The position numbers and the translations under genes are program-made. The notes below the pieces were generated by a model. It was not told the DNA's origin and searched no databases. It saw only the letters and a list, made by a program, of their open reading frames with translations. A DNA stretch of 64,000 nucleotides from Dechloromonas agitata is5 (lineage in GTDB: Bacteria; Pseudomonadota; Gammaproteobacteria; Burkholderiales; Rhodocyclaceae): NCBI RefSeq assembly GCF_000519045.1, contig NZ_KI912532.1, positions 2,843,867 to 2,907,866 of the forward strand. Reading direction: 5' to 3'. Of this stretch, positions 10,772 to 26,841 are shown one piece after another (the first letter of the stretch is position 1; each line of letters begins with the position of its first letter).

Positions 10772-11542
10772 TCAGACTGACATCCCCATCGGTGTGCAGT
10801 TGTCCTGGCAGCCGACCAGGCGCTCGATGATGCTGCGCACCCGGCCCATCGCCTCGTGCAGCACATGTTCCAGGCTCTCGAAATGGATGCCGTTGGCGCT
10901 GTCGCCACGCCCGGCCGCGTGGTTGGCAACGACGTTGATGGCGGCGTAGGGAACCCCCAATTCCCGGGCCAGCACGGCTTCCGGCATGCCGGTCATGCCG
11001 ACCACGTCGGCCCCGTCCCGCTCCAAGCGGTTGATTTCCGCCGCCGTTTCAAGGCGCGGCCCCTGTGTCGCGGCATAGACGGCGTCAACCTTGATCTCGA
11101 TTCCCAACTCCTGGCCAGCCGCCAGGATGCGCCGGCTCAGTTCGGCATCGTAGGGCTCGGTGAAATCGACATGATTGACCGGCGTGCCATTGCCATCGAA
11201 GAAGGTTGAATTGCGCCCCCAGGTGTAGTCAATGATCTGGTTGGGCAGCACGATGTCGCCAGGCTGCAGGTCGCTGCGGATGCTGCCGACCGACGCCACA
11301 GAAATGATGCCGCTGACCTTGTGATGATGCAGGGCCCAGATGTTGGCGCGGTAATTGACCCGGTGCGGCGGGATGGTGTGGCCGTAGCCATGGCGCGGCA
11401 GGAAAACCGCCGGCTTGCCGCAGATCTGGCCGAAGACCAGCGCGCCGGAAGCCTCGCCATAAGGGGTGCGAACGACTTCGCGGTGCGAGACGTCGAGATT
11501 GGACAGCGTGGTCAGGCCGCTGCCGCCGATGATTGCCAACAT
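10772..11542 (-). CDS. S-methyl-5'-thioinosine phosphorylase
   Basis: Purine nucleoside phosphorylase of the MTAP/MTIP branch. 256 residues starting MLAIIGGSGLTTL; the phosphate-binding IIGGSG, the RHGYGHTIPPHRVNYRANIWAL stretch (read in parts) and YAATQGPRLETAAEI, followed by GMTGMPEAVLARE, are the family core. As I recall it, the sequence resembles the Pseudomonas aeruginosa methylthioinosine phosphorylase more than classical MTA phosphorylase, notably TGMPEA with RLERDGADVVG. The product would be hypoxanthine plus methylthioribose 1-phosphate; hpt two genes upstream could salvage the hypoxanthine. Methylthioadenosine phosphorylase is the alternative. Confidence 0.82.
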   Translation of the reverse strand: MLAIIGGSGLTTLSNLDVSHREVVRTPYGEASGALVFGQICGKPAVFLPRHGYGHTIPPHRVNYRANIWALHHHKVSGIISVASVGSIRSDLQPGDIVLPNQIIDYTWGRNSTFFDGNGTPVNHVDFTEPYDAELSRRILAAGQELGIEIKVDAVYAATQGPRLETAAEINRLERDGADVVGMTGMPEAVLARELGVPYAAINVVANHAAGRGDSANGIHFESLEHVLHEAMGRVRSIIERLVGCQDNCTPMGMSV

Positions 11543-11543
11543 G

Positions 11544-12248
11544 TTATTGCTTCCTTTCCGCCAGCAGCGAGGCCAGCGTAGGCACCACGCCCTTCAGCGC
11601 GGGGTGAGATTTGCGAAGTTGCGCCAATGGCGCCGCGCCGTCCTCGATCTTGCGATACAGCGCATGGCGCCGCTCGCCGACGAAAGGCAGGTCGCGCAGG
11701 GTTTTGTCGTTGTGGTAGCGGACCAGGGTATCGCGCCCGATATCCTTGGCCTGCCAGGGAATGGCCGTCCGGTCGACGAGATGCAGGTAGCGGACCGACG
11801 GCAGGTCGACCGCCAGCTCGGCGACCAGGCGGTGCATTTTCTCGCGGTAGGCGGCCACCGCCTGTTGCCCGGCCTCGCTCGGCGTGGCACCGGTGATCTC
11901 GGCCGGGGCGCCCATCAGCCAGCAGGCGACGGTATCGGGCTGAAAGATTCTGATGGTGTCACGCTGCGTTGCGTTCAGATCGGCCAGATCAGCCTGCAGC
12001 AGCGTCAGCCCCTGGCCAGTCGCCCGCTGCCCGGTCGCTGCCAGACACTCGGGCAGCGCATCGATGGCCAGCACGGCGAGCTCCCTGCCGAGCAGGGCCG
12101 CCGTCGAATACCCGACGCCACAGCCGATTTCCAGCACCCGCTGGCCGGGAATCAGCCCGGCCATCCAGGCGTAATCGCCCCGCCGCACATAAGACTGGCC
12201 CTCGGTTTCCCAATAGGCCATGAACTCCGCGACGGTCTGACCGCTCAC
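11544..12248 (-). CDS. Class I SAM-dependent methyltransferase, unknown substrate
   Basis: 234 residues. The Rossmann motif I, GQRVLEIGCGVGYSTAALLG, lies at about residues 35-54; motif II (LAVLAIDALPE) and motif III (LLQADLADL) follow. The C-terminal half is helical and has no recognisable substrate domain. The stop lies 2 bp before the phosphorylase start and the gene overlaps the end of hpt by 4 bp, so the three are a tight operon. Its neighbours deal with purine salvage from methylthio-nucleosides, but that does not identify the substrate. Confidence 0.75.
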   Translation of the reverse strand: MSGQTVAEFMAYWETEGQSYVRRGDYAWMAGLIPGQRVLEIGCGVGYSTAALLGRELAVLAIDALPECLAATGQRATGQGLTLLQADLADLNATQRDTIRIFQPDTVACWLMGAPAEITGATPSEAGQQAVAAYREKMHRLVAELAVDLPSVRYLHLVDRTAIPWQAKDIGRDTLVRYHNDKTLRDLPFVGERRHALYRKIEDGAAPLAQLRKSHPALKGVVPTLASLLAERKQ

Positions 12249-12793
12249 GCCTCGTCCTTCATGGCATAGATGGCCGGCAGGTTGCGCCAGGCACCACCGG
12301 CGTCCATGCCGAAGCCAAAGACGAAGCGATCCGGCACGGTGAGGCCGACGAAGTCGGCCGACAATGGCTTCTTCTTGCCATTCAGCTTGTCGGCGAAAAC
12401 CACCGTCAGCACCTCGGCGGCCCCCATGCGGGTCAGGCTTTCCTTGACCGCCGCCAGGGTGACACCTTCGTCAAGAATGTCATCGACCACCAGCACGGAG
12501 CGCCCCTTAACCGAAGTCCACGGCGCCGTACGCCACGAAATCTTGCCACCCTGGGTCTCCGGGCCGTAGCGGGTGGCGTGCAGGTAATCGAAGTCGAGCG
12601 GAAACTGCAGGCGGGTCATCAACTGGCCGCAGAACACGACACCGCCGGTCATCACGCACAACACCAGCGGATACTTGTCGACCAGGCGGGCCGTAATGGC
12701 CTTCGCCACCTGATCCAGCGCTTCCTGCACTGCCTTTTCGTCGTGGACGACTTCGGCATTGGCCAGCATGGCCTTGGCTTTTTGCAGATCCAT
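12245..12793 (-). CDS. hpt: Hypoxanthine-guanine phosphoribosyltransferase
   Basis: Salvages hypoxanthine (and guanine) with PRPP to the nucleotide. 182 residues. The PRPP-binding motif VLVVDDILDEGVTL is at about residues 99-112, the N-terminal flexible region contains VMTGGVVFCGQL, and the base-specificity segment VPDRFVFGFGMD is near the C-terminus. It sits immediately after galU (the starts and stops abut) and before the methyltransferase and methylthioinosine phosphorylase. This supports a route in which released hypoxanthine is recycled. Confidence 0.9.
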   Translation of the reverse strand: MDLQKAKAMLANAEVVHDEKAVQEALDQVAKAITARLVDKYPLVLCVMTGGVVFCGQLMTRLQFPLDFDYLHATRYGPETQGGKISWRTAPWTSVKGRSVLVVDDILDEGVTLAAVKESLTRMGAAEVLTVVFADKLNGKKKPLSADFVGLTVPDRFVFGFGMDAGGAWRNLPAIYAMKDEA

Positions 12794-16955
<4,162 letters not shown>

Positions 16956-16979
16956 CTCGATCTCTTCCCGACGCCGCCC

Positions 16980-19900
16980 TCAGGCAGCATCGCTCATCTT
17001 CAAGGCTTCTTCGATATCCACTTCCACCACGCGCGACACGCCGCTTTCCTGCATGGTGACGCCGACCAGCTGTTCGGCCATTTCCATCGCGATTTTATTA
17101 TGGGAAATGAACAGGAATTGTGTTGCACCTGACATTTTCTTGACCATGCCGCAGAAGCGCTCGGTATTGGTATCGTCGAGCGGCGCATCAACCTCGTCGA
17201 GCAGGCAGAACGGCGCCGGATTGAGCTGGAACATGGCAAAAACCAGCGCGATGGCGGTCAGCGCCTTTTCCCCACCGGACAGCAGGTGGATGGTCGAATT
17301 CTTCTTGCCCGGCGGCTGGGCGATGACCTGTACACCGGCATCGAGGATTTCCTCGCCGGTCATCACCAACTCGGCCCGACCACCGCCGAACAGTTCCGGA
17401 AACAGCGTGCCGAAATGGCCGTTGACCGTGTCGAACGTGTTCTGCAACAGCTCGCGGGTTTCGCGGTCAATACGCCGGATGGCGTTTTCAAGGGTTTCCA
17501 TCGCCTCGGTCAGGTCAGCTGCCTGCATATCGAGGTAACCTTTGCGCTCGGCAGCGGTTTCCAGCTCCTGCAAGGCAGCCAGGTTGACCGCACCGAGTTC
17601 GGCGATGGCATTGTTCAAACGGGTGATTTCACCCTGCAGGGACGGTGCCTTGGCCTGGCCGATCTCGAGCAGCAACGCACCTTCGTCAGCCCCGGCCTCA
17701 ACCAGTTGCATGGCGAACTGTTCGGTGTTGAGTGCGGCGGCCTGTTCCTTCAACTTCAGCTCACCGATACGCACACGCAAGGGTTCGAGGCCCTGCTCGA
17801 TCTTCAGGCGCTGCTCCTCCAGCGCCCGCAGCGCGCCCGTCGCCGCTTCCAGCGCATCGCGCTTGCCGGCCAGGACCTTTTCAGCCGCCTGCCGGGCTTC
17901 GAGCGCTGCCTGCAGCGCCTCCTCCATCACGTCAGCCGGCGCCGCCTGCACCTGCTCGGCACACTGGGCGCGATCCTTCTCGATTCGGGTGAGCTCGCGC
18001 TGCGCCATGGCCTGCTGGGCGAAAACATCCTGCAACTTGCCGTCAGCCTCGCGCAACGAGAACTGCGCTTCACGCAGGGCCCGGTCGAGGTCGGCATTGC
18101 GCTCACGCTCGGCGCGCACGGCCCGCTCGCATTCATCCAGCCTTGACTGGGCGCCGGCGACCAGTACGCGGATGCGGCCCAGGCCGTCGCGGATTTCCTC
18201 GATCCGTTCGTCGGCCGCCATTTCGCGCTCGCGCTCGCCCTCCTCTTCCTCGGCCAGTTCGGCGAGTTGTTCGGCGATGCGTTCCTTCTGCTCCTTGTAG
18301 CGCTCGATGGCCTGCGTCAGCTTCAGCACCTCCATCTGCATGACATGCACACGCTGCTGGCGATCCGTGACGTACTGGCGGATTTCGTCCATCTCCTCCT
18401 TCTTGTCCGCTACCTGCTCATCGAACATCACCAGTTGCTCGCGCACGGCCTCGGCCTGCTCCTCCGCCTGCGCAATACCGCCGGCCAAGGTCTCAATCTC
18501 GCGTTGCCGTTCGAGCAGGCCATGTTCGCCCTGGTCGGGGGCGAAGAAAGTCACGCTGTGCTGCGTCAGCAGATCGCCGCCCCGGGTGACGATGGCCGCC
18601 CCGAGCGGCAACTCGCCCCGCATTGCGAGACCGTCGGCCAGGCTCTCAGCGACGCGCACCTGGCCCAGCCAGTCGACCAGTACGGCGCGGACGGCCGGGT
18701 CGTCGCTGCGCACGCGGGCGGACAGGGAAGCCGGATTACCTGCCATCTCACCCACTGCCCCACCGAGTACGACCGACAGACGCGCCTCCGGGCGATCGCT
18801 CAGCCATTCACCCAGCTTACCCGGATCGTCGCAGGCGATGGCCGACAGCCGCTCGCGCAGGACGGCCTCGACAGCATCCTCCCAGCCAGCCTCGACATGA
18901 ATTGTCTGCCACAGCGGCGGAGCATTTTCCAGGCCGTGCCGACGCAACCATTCCGGCAACTTGCCGCTCTGCTGCGAGCGCGTCTGCATCTGTTCCAGCG
19001 CGGCCTGGCGTGCCTGACCGGCGGCCAGCTCGCGCTCGATACGCTGCAGTTCGCCTTGGGCCTCGCGGCGGCGGGCTTCGAGCTGTGGCATTTCCTGCTG
19101 CAACTGCTGCAGGTGATCCTGGTCACCGGCCAGCTCCTCGCGCAGCATCGCCAGTTCCTCTTCCCGCTCGGCCAGTTCGAGCTCGTCCGGCGCCTCGCCG
19201 AAGGTCTCTTCGCGCAGGCGCTCCCGGCGCTGGGCAATGGCCTGCAGGGCGCGCTGGGCGTGCGATTTGTTGGTCAGTTCGACTTCCAGCTTCTGCTCAC
19301 CCGTGCTGGAGCGGGTACGCAGGCGCAGCAGCTCCTCCTGGGCCTGGGCGTGGTCTTCCTCGACCTGCGGTGCGATGTTCATCTGCTGATGCAGGCGCTC
19401 CTCGGCTTCCTCGACGCGCAGGCGGGCGATTTCCTGGGTTTCTTCCCATTTCAGGCGATCTTCGGCCAGCTTTTCAGCAGTCGCCGTCCAGTGCGCCAGT
19501 TCGCCTTCCAGTTGCACCAGGCGCGCTTCCAACTGGCTGCGCGATTCGCGGCGATGGCGGATTTCCGCTTCGAGCCGGGCAACCTCGGCGTTGGCGGCGT
19601 ACATCTCGCTCTGCGCGTTATGCAGCGCATCGCCGGCGGCAAAATGGGCCTCGCGGGTTTCCTCGGCATGAGCTTCAGTCTCGCGCAATGCGGCGCTCTG
19701 CGCTTCGAGTTCGGTCGTCGCCCGTTCGACTTCCAGTGCCAGGCGCTGGCGCTCGGCCTCCGCTTCACGCTTCCGGAGCAGCCAGAGCAGCTGCTGGCGC
19801 TGGCTCAATTGCTCGTTCAGGGCATGGTAACGACGCGCCACCTCGGCCTGGGACTCCAGGCGTTCGATCTGGTGGCCGAGTTCCTCGCGGATATCCTCGA

Positions 19901-20480
19901 CACGCAGCAGGTTCTCGCGGGTATCTTCCAGCCGCCCCTGCGTTTCCTTGCGCCGCTCCTTGTAGCGGGTCACGCCAGCCGCTTCTTCGAGGAAGACGCG
20001 CAGGTCGTCCGGCTTGGCCTCGATGATGCGTGAGATCATGCCCTGGCCGATGATGGCATAGGCGCGCGGCCCGAGTCCGGTGCCGAGGAAGAGATCGGTG
20101 ATGTCCTTGCGACGGACCTTCAGGTTGTTGATGAAGTAATCCGATTGTCCCTGACGGGTCAGCATCCGCTTGACCGACAATTCGGCATATTGCGACCACT
20201 GGCCCATCGCCCGGCCCAGGGAATTGTCAAAAATCAGTTCGACGGAAGCGCGCGACACCGGCTTGCGGTTGGTCGAACCGTTGAAGATGACGTCCATCAT
20301 CGACTCGCCGCGCAGTTCCGAGGCCTTGGATTCGCCCAGAACCCAGCGCACGGCGTCCATGATATTGGACTTGCCGCAACCATTGGGGCCGACGACCCCG
20401 ACCAGTTGCCCGGGCAGGGCAACGGCTGTCGGATCGACGAAGGACTTGAAGCCGGCGAGTTTGAGTTTGGTCAGGCGCAT
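16980..20480 (-). CDS. smc: Chromosome segregation protein SMC
   Basis: ATPase of the condensin that compacts and segregates chromosomes. 1,166 residues starting MRLTKLKLAGFKSFVDPT; a longer in-frame reading upstream to 20636 lacks any family similarity. The Walker A motif GPNGCGKSN is at about residues 32-40. Two long coiled-coil arms rich in Glu, Gln and Arg flank a hinge at roughly 500-650. The C-terminal signature LLSGGEKALTAIALVFAMF and Walker B FCLLDEVDAPLDD form the other half of the head. The scpA and scpB partners are not in the window. Confidence 0.97.
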   Translation of the reverse strand: MRLTKLKLAGFKSFVDPTAVALPGQLVGVVGPNGCGKSNIMDAVRWVLGESKASELRGESMMDVIFNGSTNRKPVSRASVELIFDNSLGRAMGQWSQYAELSVKRMLTRQGQSDYFINNLKVRRKDITDLFLGTGLGPRAYAIIGQGMISRIIEAKPDDLRVFLEEAAGVTRYKERRKETQGRLEDTRENLLRVEDIREELGHQIERLESQAEVARRYHALNEQLSQRQQLLWLLRKREAEAERQRLALEVERATTELEAQSAALRETEAHAEETREAHFAAGDALHNAQSEMYAANAEVARLEAEIRHRRESRSQLEARLVQLEGELAHWTATAEKLAEDRLKWEETQEIARLRVEEAEERLHQQMNIAPQVEEDHAQAQEELLRLRTRSSTGEQKLEVELTNKSHAQRALQAIAQRRERLREETFGEAPDELELAEREEELAMLREELAGDQDHLQQLQQEMPQLEARRREAQGELQRIERELAAGQARQAALEQMQTRSQQSGKLPEWLRRHGLENAPPLWQTIHVEAGWEDAVEAVLRERLSAIACDDPGKLGEWLSDRPEARLSVVLGGAVGEMAGNPASLSARVRSDDPAVRAVLVDWLGQVRVAESLADGLAMRGELPLGAAIVTRGGDLLTQHSVTFFAPDQGEHGLLERQREIETLAGGIAQAEEQAEAVREQLVMFDEQVADKKEEMDEIRQYVTDRQQRVHVMQMEVLKLTQAIERYKEQKERIAEQLAELAEEEEGEREREMAADERIEEIRDGLGRIRVLVAGAQSRLDECERAVRAERERNADLDRALREAQFSLREADGKLQDVFAQQAMAQRELTRIEKDRAQCAEQVQAAPADVMEEALQAALEARQAAEKVLAGKRDALEAATGALRALEEQRLKIEQGLEPLRVRIGELKLKEQAAALNTEQFAMQLVEAGADEGALLLEIGQAKAPSLQGEITRLNNAIAELGAVNLAALQELETAAERKGYLDMQAADLTEAMETLENAIRRIDRETRELLQNTFDTVNGHFGTLFPELFGGGRAELVMTGEEILDAGVQVIAQPPGKKNSTIHLLSGGEKALTAIALVFAMFQLNPAPFCLLDEVDAPLDDTNTERFCGMVKKMSGATQFLFISHNKIAMEMAEQLVGVTMQESGVSRVVEVDIEEALKMSDAA

Positions 20481-20590
20481 GGTGTGGACCGTGGCGCGTT
20501 TCATGCTGCACCGCAACGGGGGGCGTATGATAGCATCCCGCTCAGGCCTGTCCCGCACCCGTCCTTCAGCCCCTACGGAGCCCGCAAGCG

Positions 20591-21064
20591 ATGCATGACG
20601 ACGACTATTTCCTCGCCCGCGCCATCGAACTGGCAACGCGGGGTAGCCAAGCCGGCGAAGGCGGCCCTTTCGGTGCCGTCCTTGTGCGTGACGGTCACAT
20701 CATTGCCGAGGGCTGGAACCGTGTCGTCGCCAGCAATGATCCGACCGCCCATGCCGAAATTGGCGCCATCCGCACCGCGTGCGCCGGGGCCGGGCACTTC
20801 CACCTCCCCGGCTGCACCCTCTACGCCTCCAGCGAACCCTGCCCGATGTGCCTGTCGGCCGCCTACTGGGCACGCATCGAGCGCATCGTCTTTGCCAACA
20901 GCCGGGCCGAGGCTGCCGCCATCGGTTTTTGCGACGACGAACTGTATGGCGAACTGAACCGGCACTTCGCGCAGCGCAGCATCATCATGGAGCACCATCC
21001 GATGCCAGGCGCCCTCCGACCACTCGAACACTGGTCGAGCAATCCCGATCGCGTGGCGTACTGA
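20591..21064 (+). CDS. guaD: Guanine deaminase-like nucleoside/base deaminase
   Basis: 157-residue zinc deaminase of the cytidine/tRNA-adenosine deaminase superfamily. Zinc and proton-shuttle residues are seen: H54 and E56 in AHAEIGAI, C84 and C87 in EPCPMCLSA. The segment AAYWARIERIVFANS and the C-terminal tail resemble the small guanine deaminases of Bacillus more than TadA, which favours guanine to xanthine conversion. tRNA adenosine deaminase is the alternative. It is divergent from smc with about 110 bp between them. Confidence 0.75.
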   Translation: MHDDDYFLARAIELATRGSQAGEGGPFGAVLVRDGHIIAEGWNRVVASNDPTAHAEIGAIRTACAGAGHFHLPGCTLYASSEPCPMCLSAAYWARIERIVFANSRAEAAAIGFCDDELYGELNRHFAQRSIIMEHHPMPGALRPLEHWSSNPDRVAY

Positions 21065-21077
21065 AGCGCCCGCCACA

Positions 21078-21389
21078 ATGCTCCCCTCCATCCCCCATCG
21101 CGCCGAAACCCTGCAGGTATTGCGGCTCATCGTCAGCGAACCAATCCTGATGCTGGCCGGCGACGATGATGGCTGCGGCTCCCGGTGGACTATTGGCGGC
21201 CAGCAGATCCAACCGGCGATCGCCCGCTATTTGATGGAATCTGGCTTCGTCGTTGACATCGGCAAGACCGAATTGGGCGCCCGGAAACTGGCGCTGACTG
21301 AAACCGGCATCCAGTTCCGCGAAACCGGGCTGCATTGGTGGTCGGAACTCAACCTGGTACAGAAAATACGGATCACCCTGCTCGGCTGA
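21078..21389 (+). CDS. Hypothetical protein
   Basis: 103 residues, 13 bp after the deaminase gene and probably cotranscribed. I do not recognise it. It is soluble with no membrane segment; the middle part (IQPAIARYLMESGFVVDI followed by ARKLALTETGIQFRETG) has the feel of a winged-helix fragment in which a wing hairpin is followed by a C-terminal helix, but no motif decides a function. It is preserved in frame with normal codon use. Confidence 0.6.
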   Translation: MLPSIPHRAETLQVLRLIVSEPILMLAGDDDGCGSRWTIGGQQIQPAIARYLMESGFVVDIGKTELGARKLALTETGIQFRETGLHWWSELNLVQKIRITLLG

Positions 21390-21401
21390 GCAAGCAGGTG
21401 A

Positions 21402-21857
21402 TCAACAGGCGCCGTCCTGACTCAGCCACATCCCGGCATGTGCCTGTACCACACCGCTGAAGGCAGACGCTCCCAGGCTTTTGCCTAGCAACGTGTCCTC
21501 TTCCCGAATGTGTCGTTCCAGCCAGTATTCGATATAGCGGATCACCCCGTACACATCGGCCTCGGGGTGTTCCATCTCATCCAGGCGTTTCCGGATACCG
21601 TGCAGCATGGCCAGATGCTTCTCGCCGTGCCGCCGGAAATCGACCCCGGCCTCCCGGGCCAGCCGCCCCTCGGTTTCACAATGTTCCACCAAGGTTACAA
21701 AAAGCTCATCTGCTTCTTCCTTCATGTAGGTATTGTGTTCGATGCAGGAAATCTTCAGGGACGCCAGACGTTCGAACAGATCGGCATGTTGCGCATCGAT
21801 CTCGGGCACATTGATGAGCAGCGCACCGGGCAAATAGGAAAACGATCGACTATCCAT
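21402..21857 (-). CDS. Bacteriohemerythrin
   Basis: Oxygen-binding di-iron four-helix protein. 151 residues with the full set of iron ligands: H24 in DAQHADLF, H59 and E63 in VEHCETEG, H77 and H81 in RHGEKH, H116 and D121 in RHIREEDTLL. Likely role is oxygen storage or delivery, or oxygen sensing, in a facultative organism. The N-terminal PGALLINVPEID is typical of the family. It is monocistronic by position, with a 104-bp gap upstream. Confidence 0.92.
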   Translation of the reverse strand: MDSRSFSYLPGALLINVPEIDAQHADLFERLASLKISCIEHNTYMKEEADELFVTLVEHCETEGRLAREAGVDFRRHGEKHLAMLHGIRKRLDEMEHPEADVYGVIRYIEYWLERHIREEDTLLGKSLGASAFSGVVQAHAGMWLSQDGAC

Positions 21858-21961
21858 ATCCCTCCCGAATCCATGTCGAACAGGCGCCCGAAAAGTCGGA
21901 GCCCCATCCGGAGAAATCTAGTCGATCGTTACAGTTTTAACAATATGTCAAACAGGATAGG

Positions 21962-22345
21962 TCAGCGCTTGCGTTCCACCTGAAATATCAGGCGGTTACC
22001 TTGCGCATCAGCCGCCTCGCCCTCGAAGGTACGGCAGGAGAGCGCGCGCCAACGGGCCGCCAGAATCCGGCCATCGCTGCAGCGAATGCTGCCCCGGCCC
22101 GACTCGCCCAGACAACTCCCGGGCTGCGGCGCGGTATCGGGCGGTGCCATCTCGCCGTCGCAACGCAGGGCGCCCCGCGCGTCAACCAACATGAAGCGCC
22201 CACCGCCCTGGGTGTTACCGGGAAAAGCCTTGCCCCGCATCTCGCCGGGAATATCGCTCAACGTACCGCGTGCGTGGTAGCCGAAGGCACAGCCAGCGGC
22301 CAACAAGGACATGATCGTGATCAGCAGGACGGTGCGCGGGTTCAT
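21962..22345 (-). CDS. Putative lipoprotein
   Basis: 127 residues with a signal peptide and lipobox (SLLAAGC, cysteine at residue 19), so probably exported and anchored in a membrane by diacylglycerol. The mature part is small, with three further cysteines (CDGE, GSCLG, IRCSDG, SCRTF region) that could pair after export. It has no recognised domain. It is divergent from dapC with about 60 bp between the starts. Confidence 0.65.
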   Translation of the reverse strand: MNPRTVLLITIMSLLAAGCAFGYHARGTLSDIPGEMRGKAFPGNTQGGGRFMLVDARGALRCDGEMAPPDTAPQPGSCLGESGRGSIRCSDGRILAARWRALSCRTFEGEAADAQGNRLIFQVERKR

Positions 22346-22403
22346 GAGGCAGGCAAGTCGTTTTCGGCGATAATCGACCTTTTACACCCATTCGACGCTC
22401 GAC

Positions 22404-23594
22404 GTGAATCCGCATCTCGCCCATCTCCAGCCCTACCCCTTCGAAAAGCTGCGCGCCCTGTTCGCCGGCGTGACGCCGAATCCCGAATACAAGGAGATCA
22501 AGCTCTCCATCGGCGAGCCGCAGCACGCCACGCCGCAATTCATCATGGATGCCCTGGCCGGCGGCCTGAAGGGGCTGGCCAATTACCCCACCACCCAAGG
22601 TACGCCAATGCTGCGTCAGGCCATCGCCGCCTGGTGCGACCGTCGCTACGGCCTCTTCCTGAATCCGGAAACCGAGATCCTGCCGGTCAACGGCTCGCGC
22701 GAGGCACTGTTCTCCTTCGCCCAGACCGTGATCGACCCGAGCCGCGGCCACGTTCCCATCGTCGTCAGCCCCAACCCGTTCTACCAGATCTACGAAGGCG
22801 CCGCCTACCTCTCCGGCGCCGAACCACGTTTCCTGAACAATCTGCCGGAAAACGACTTTGCCTTTGACTATGGCCAGCTGACCGAAGCCGAATGGGCTCG
22901 CGTCCAACTGTTCTATGTCTGCTCGCCAGGCAACCCGACCGGCAAGGTGCTGTCTCTGGATGACTGGAAAACGCTGTTCGCGCTGTCCGATAAATACGGC
23001 TTCATCATCGCCTCCGACGAGTGCTATTCGGAAATCTATTTTGACGAGGCCAACCCGCCGATTGGCGGCCTGCAGGCTGCCAAGCTGCTCGGCCGCAGCA
23101 ATGAGCGACTGGTCATGTTCTCCAGCCTCTCGAAGCGTTCCAACGTGCCGGGCATGCGCTCCGGTTTCGTGGCTGGTGACGAAAAAATCCTCAAAAAATT
23201 CCTGCTTTATCGTACCTATCACGGCTGCGCCATGGCACCTCCGGTGCAGACCGCCTCGGTCGCCGCCTGGAATGACGAAGCCCATGTGCTCGACAACCGC
23301 AACCAGTACCGCGACAAGTTCGCTGCCTGCACACCGCAGATCGCCGAGGTACTGGGCACTGGCATGCCGGACGCCAGCTTCTACCTGTGGGCAAGAACAC
23401 CGATTGCCGATACCGACTTCGCCCGCCTTTTGCTCGAACACTATAATGTCGTCGTTTTGCCCGGCAGTTTCCTCGCTCGCGAATCGCAGGGCGTCAATCC
23501 CGGGGCCAATTTCATCCGTATCGCGCTGGTCGCCGGCCAGGAAGAGTGCCTCGAAGCCACCCGGCGCATCCGCCAGTTTGCCCAACAACTGTAA
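22404..23594 (+). CDS. dapC: Succinyldiaminopimelate transaminase
   Basis: PLP-dependent fold-type I aminotransferase of the succinylase lysine/diaminopimelate route. 396 residues from a GTG start giving MNPHLAHLQPYPFEKL, the usual DapC beginning. The PLP-binding lysine lies in SSLSKRSNVPGMRSGF, with ASDECYSEIYFD and CSPGNPTGK upstream as the aspartate and asparagine PLP contacts. It is the first gene of dapC-dapD-pilU-dapE, so three steps of the pathway are together. Confidence 0.93.
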   Translation: MNPHLAHLQPYPFEKLRALFAGVTPNPEYKEIKLSIGEPQHATPQFIMDALAGGLKGLANYPTTQGTPMLRQAIAAWCDRRYGLFLNPETEILPVNGSREALFSFAQTVIDPSRGHVPIVVSPNPFYQIYEGAAYLSGAEPRFLNNLPENDFAFDYGQLTEAEWARVQLFYVCSPGNPTGKVLSLDDWKTLFALSDKYGFIIASDECYSEIYFDEANPPIGGLQAAKLLGRSNERLVMFSSLSKRSNVPGMRSGFVAGDEKILKKFLLYRTYHGCAMAPPVQTASVAAWNDEAHVLDNRNQYRDKFAACTPQIAEVLGTGMPDASFYLWARTPIADTDFARLLLEHYNVVVLPGSFLARESQGVNPGANFIRIALVAGQEECLEATRRIRQFAQQL

Positions 23595-23615
23595 TCTTCA
23601 TTCAGAGAGAATCAC

Positions 23616-24434
<819 letters not shown>

Positions 24435-24460
24435 GTTCCACTCATCACGAAGGTCTTGCC

Positions 24461-26836
<2,376 letters not shown>

Positions 26837-26841
26837 TCGCC

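Noticed and set aside
18267..20033. 588-codon open frame opposite smc
   Set aside because: GC-rich antisense shadow of a clear smc gene, no recognisable protein features.
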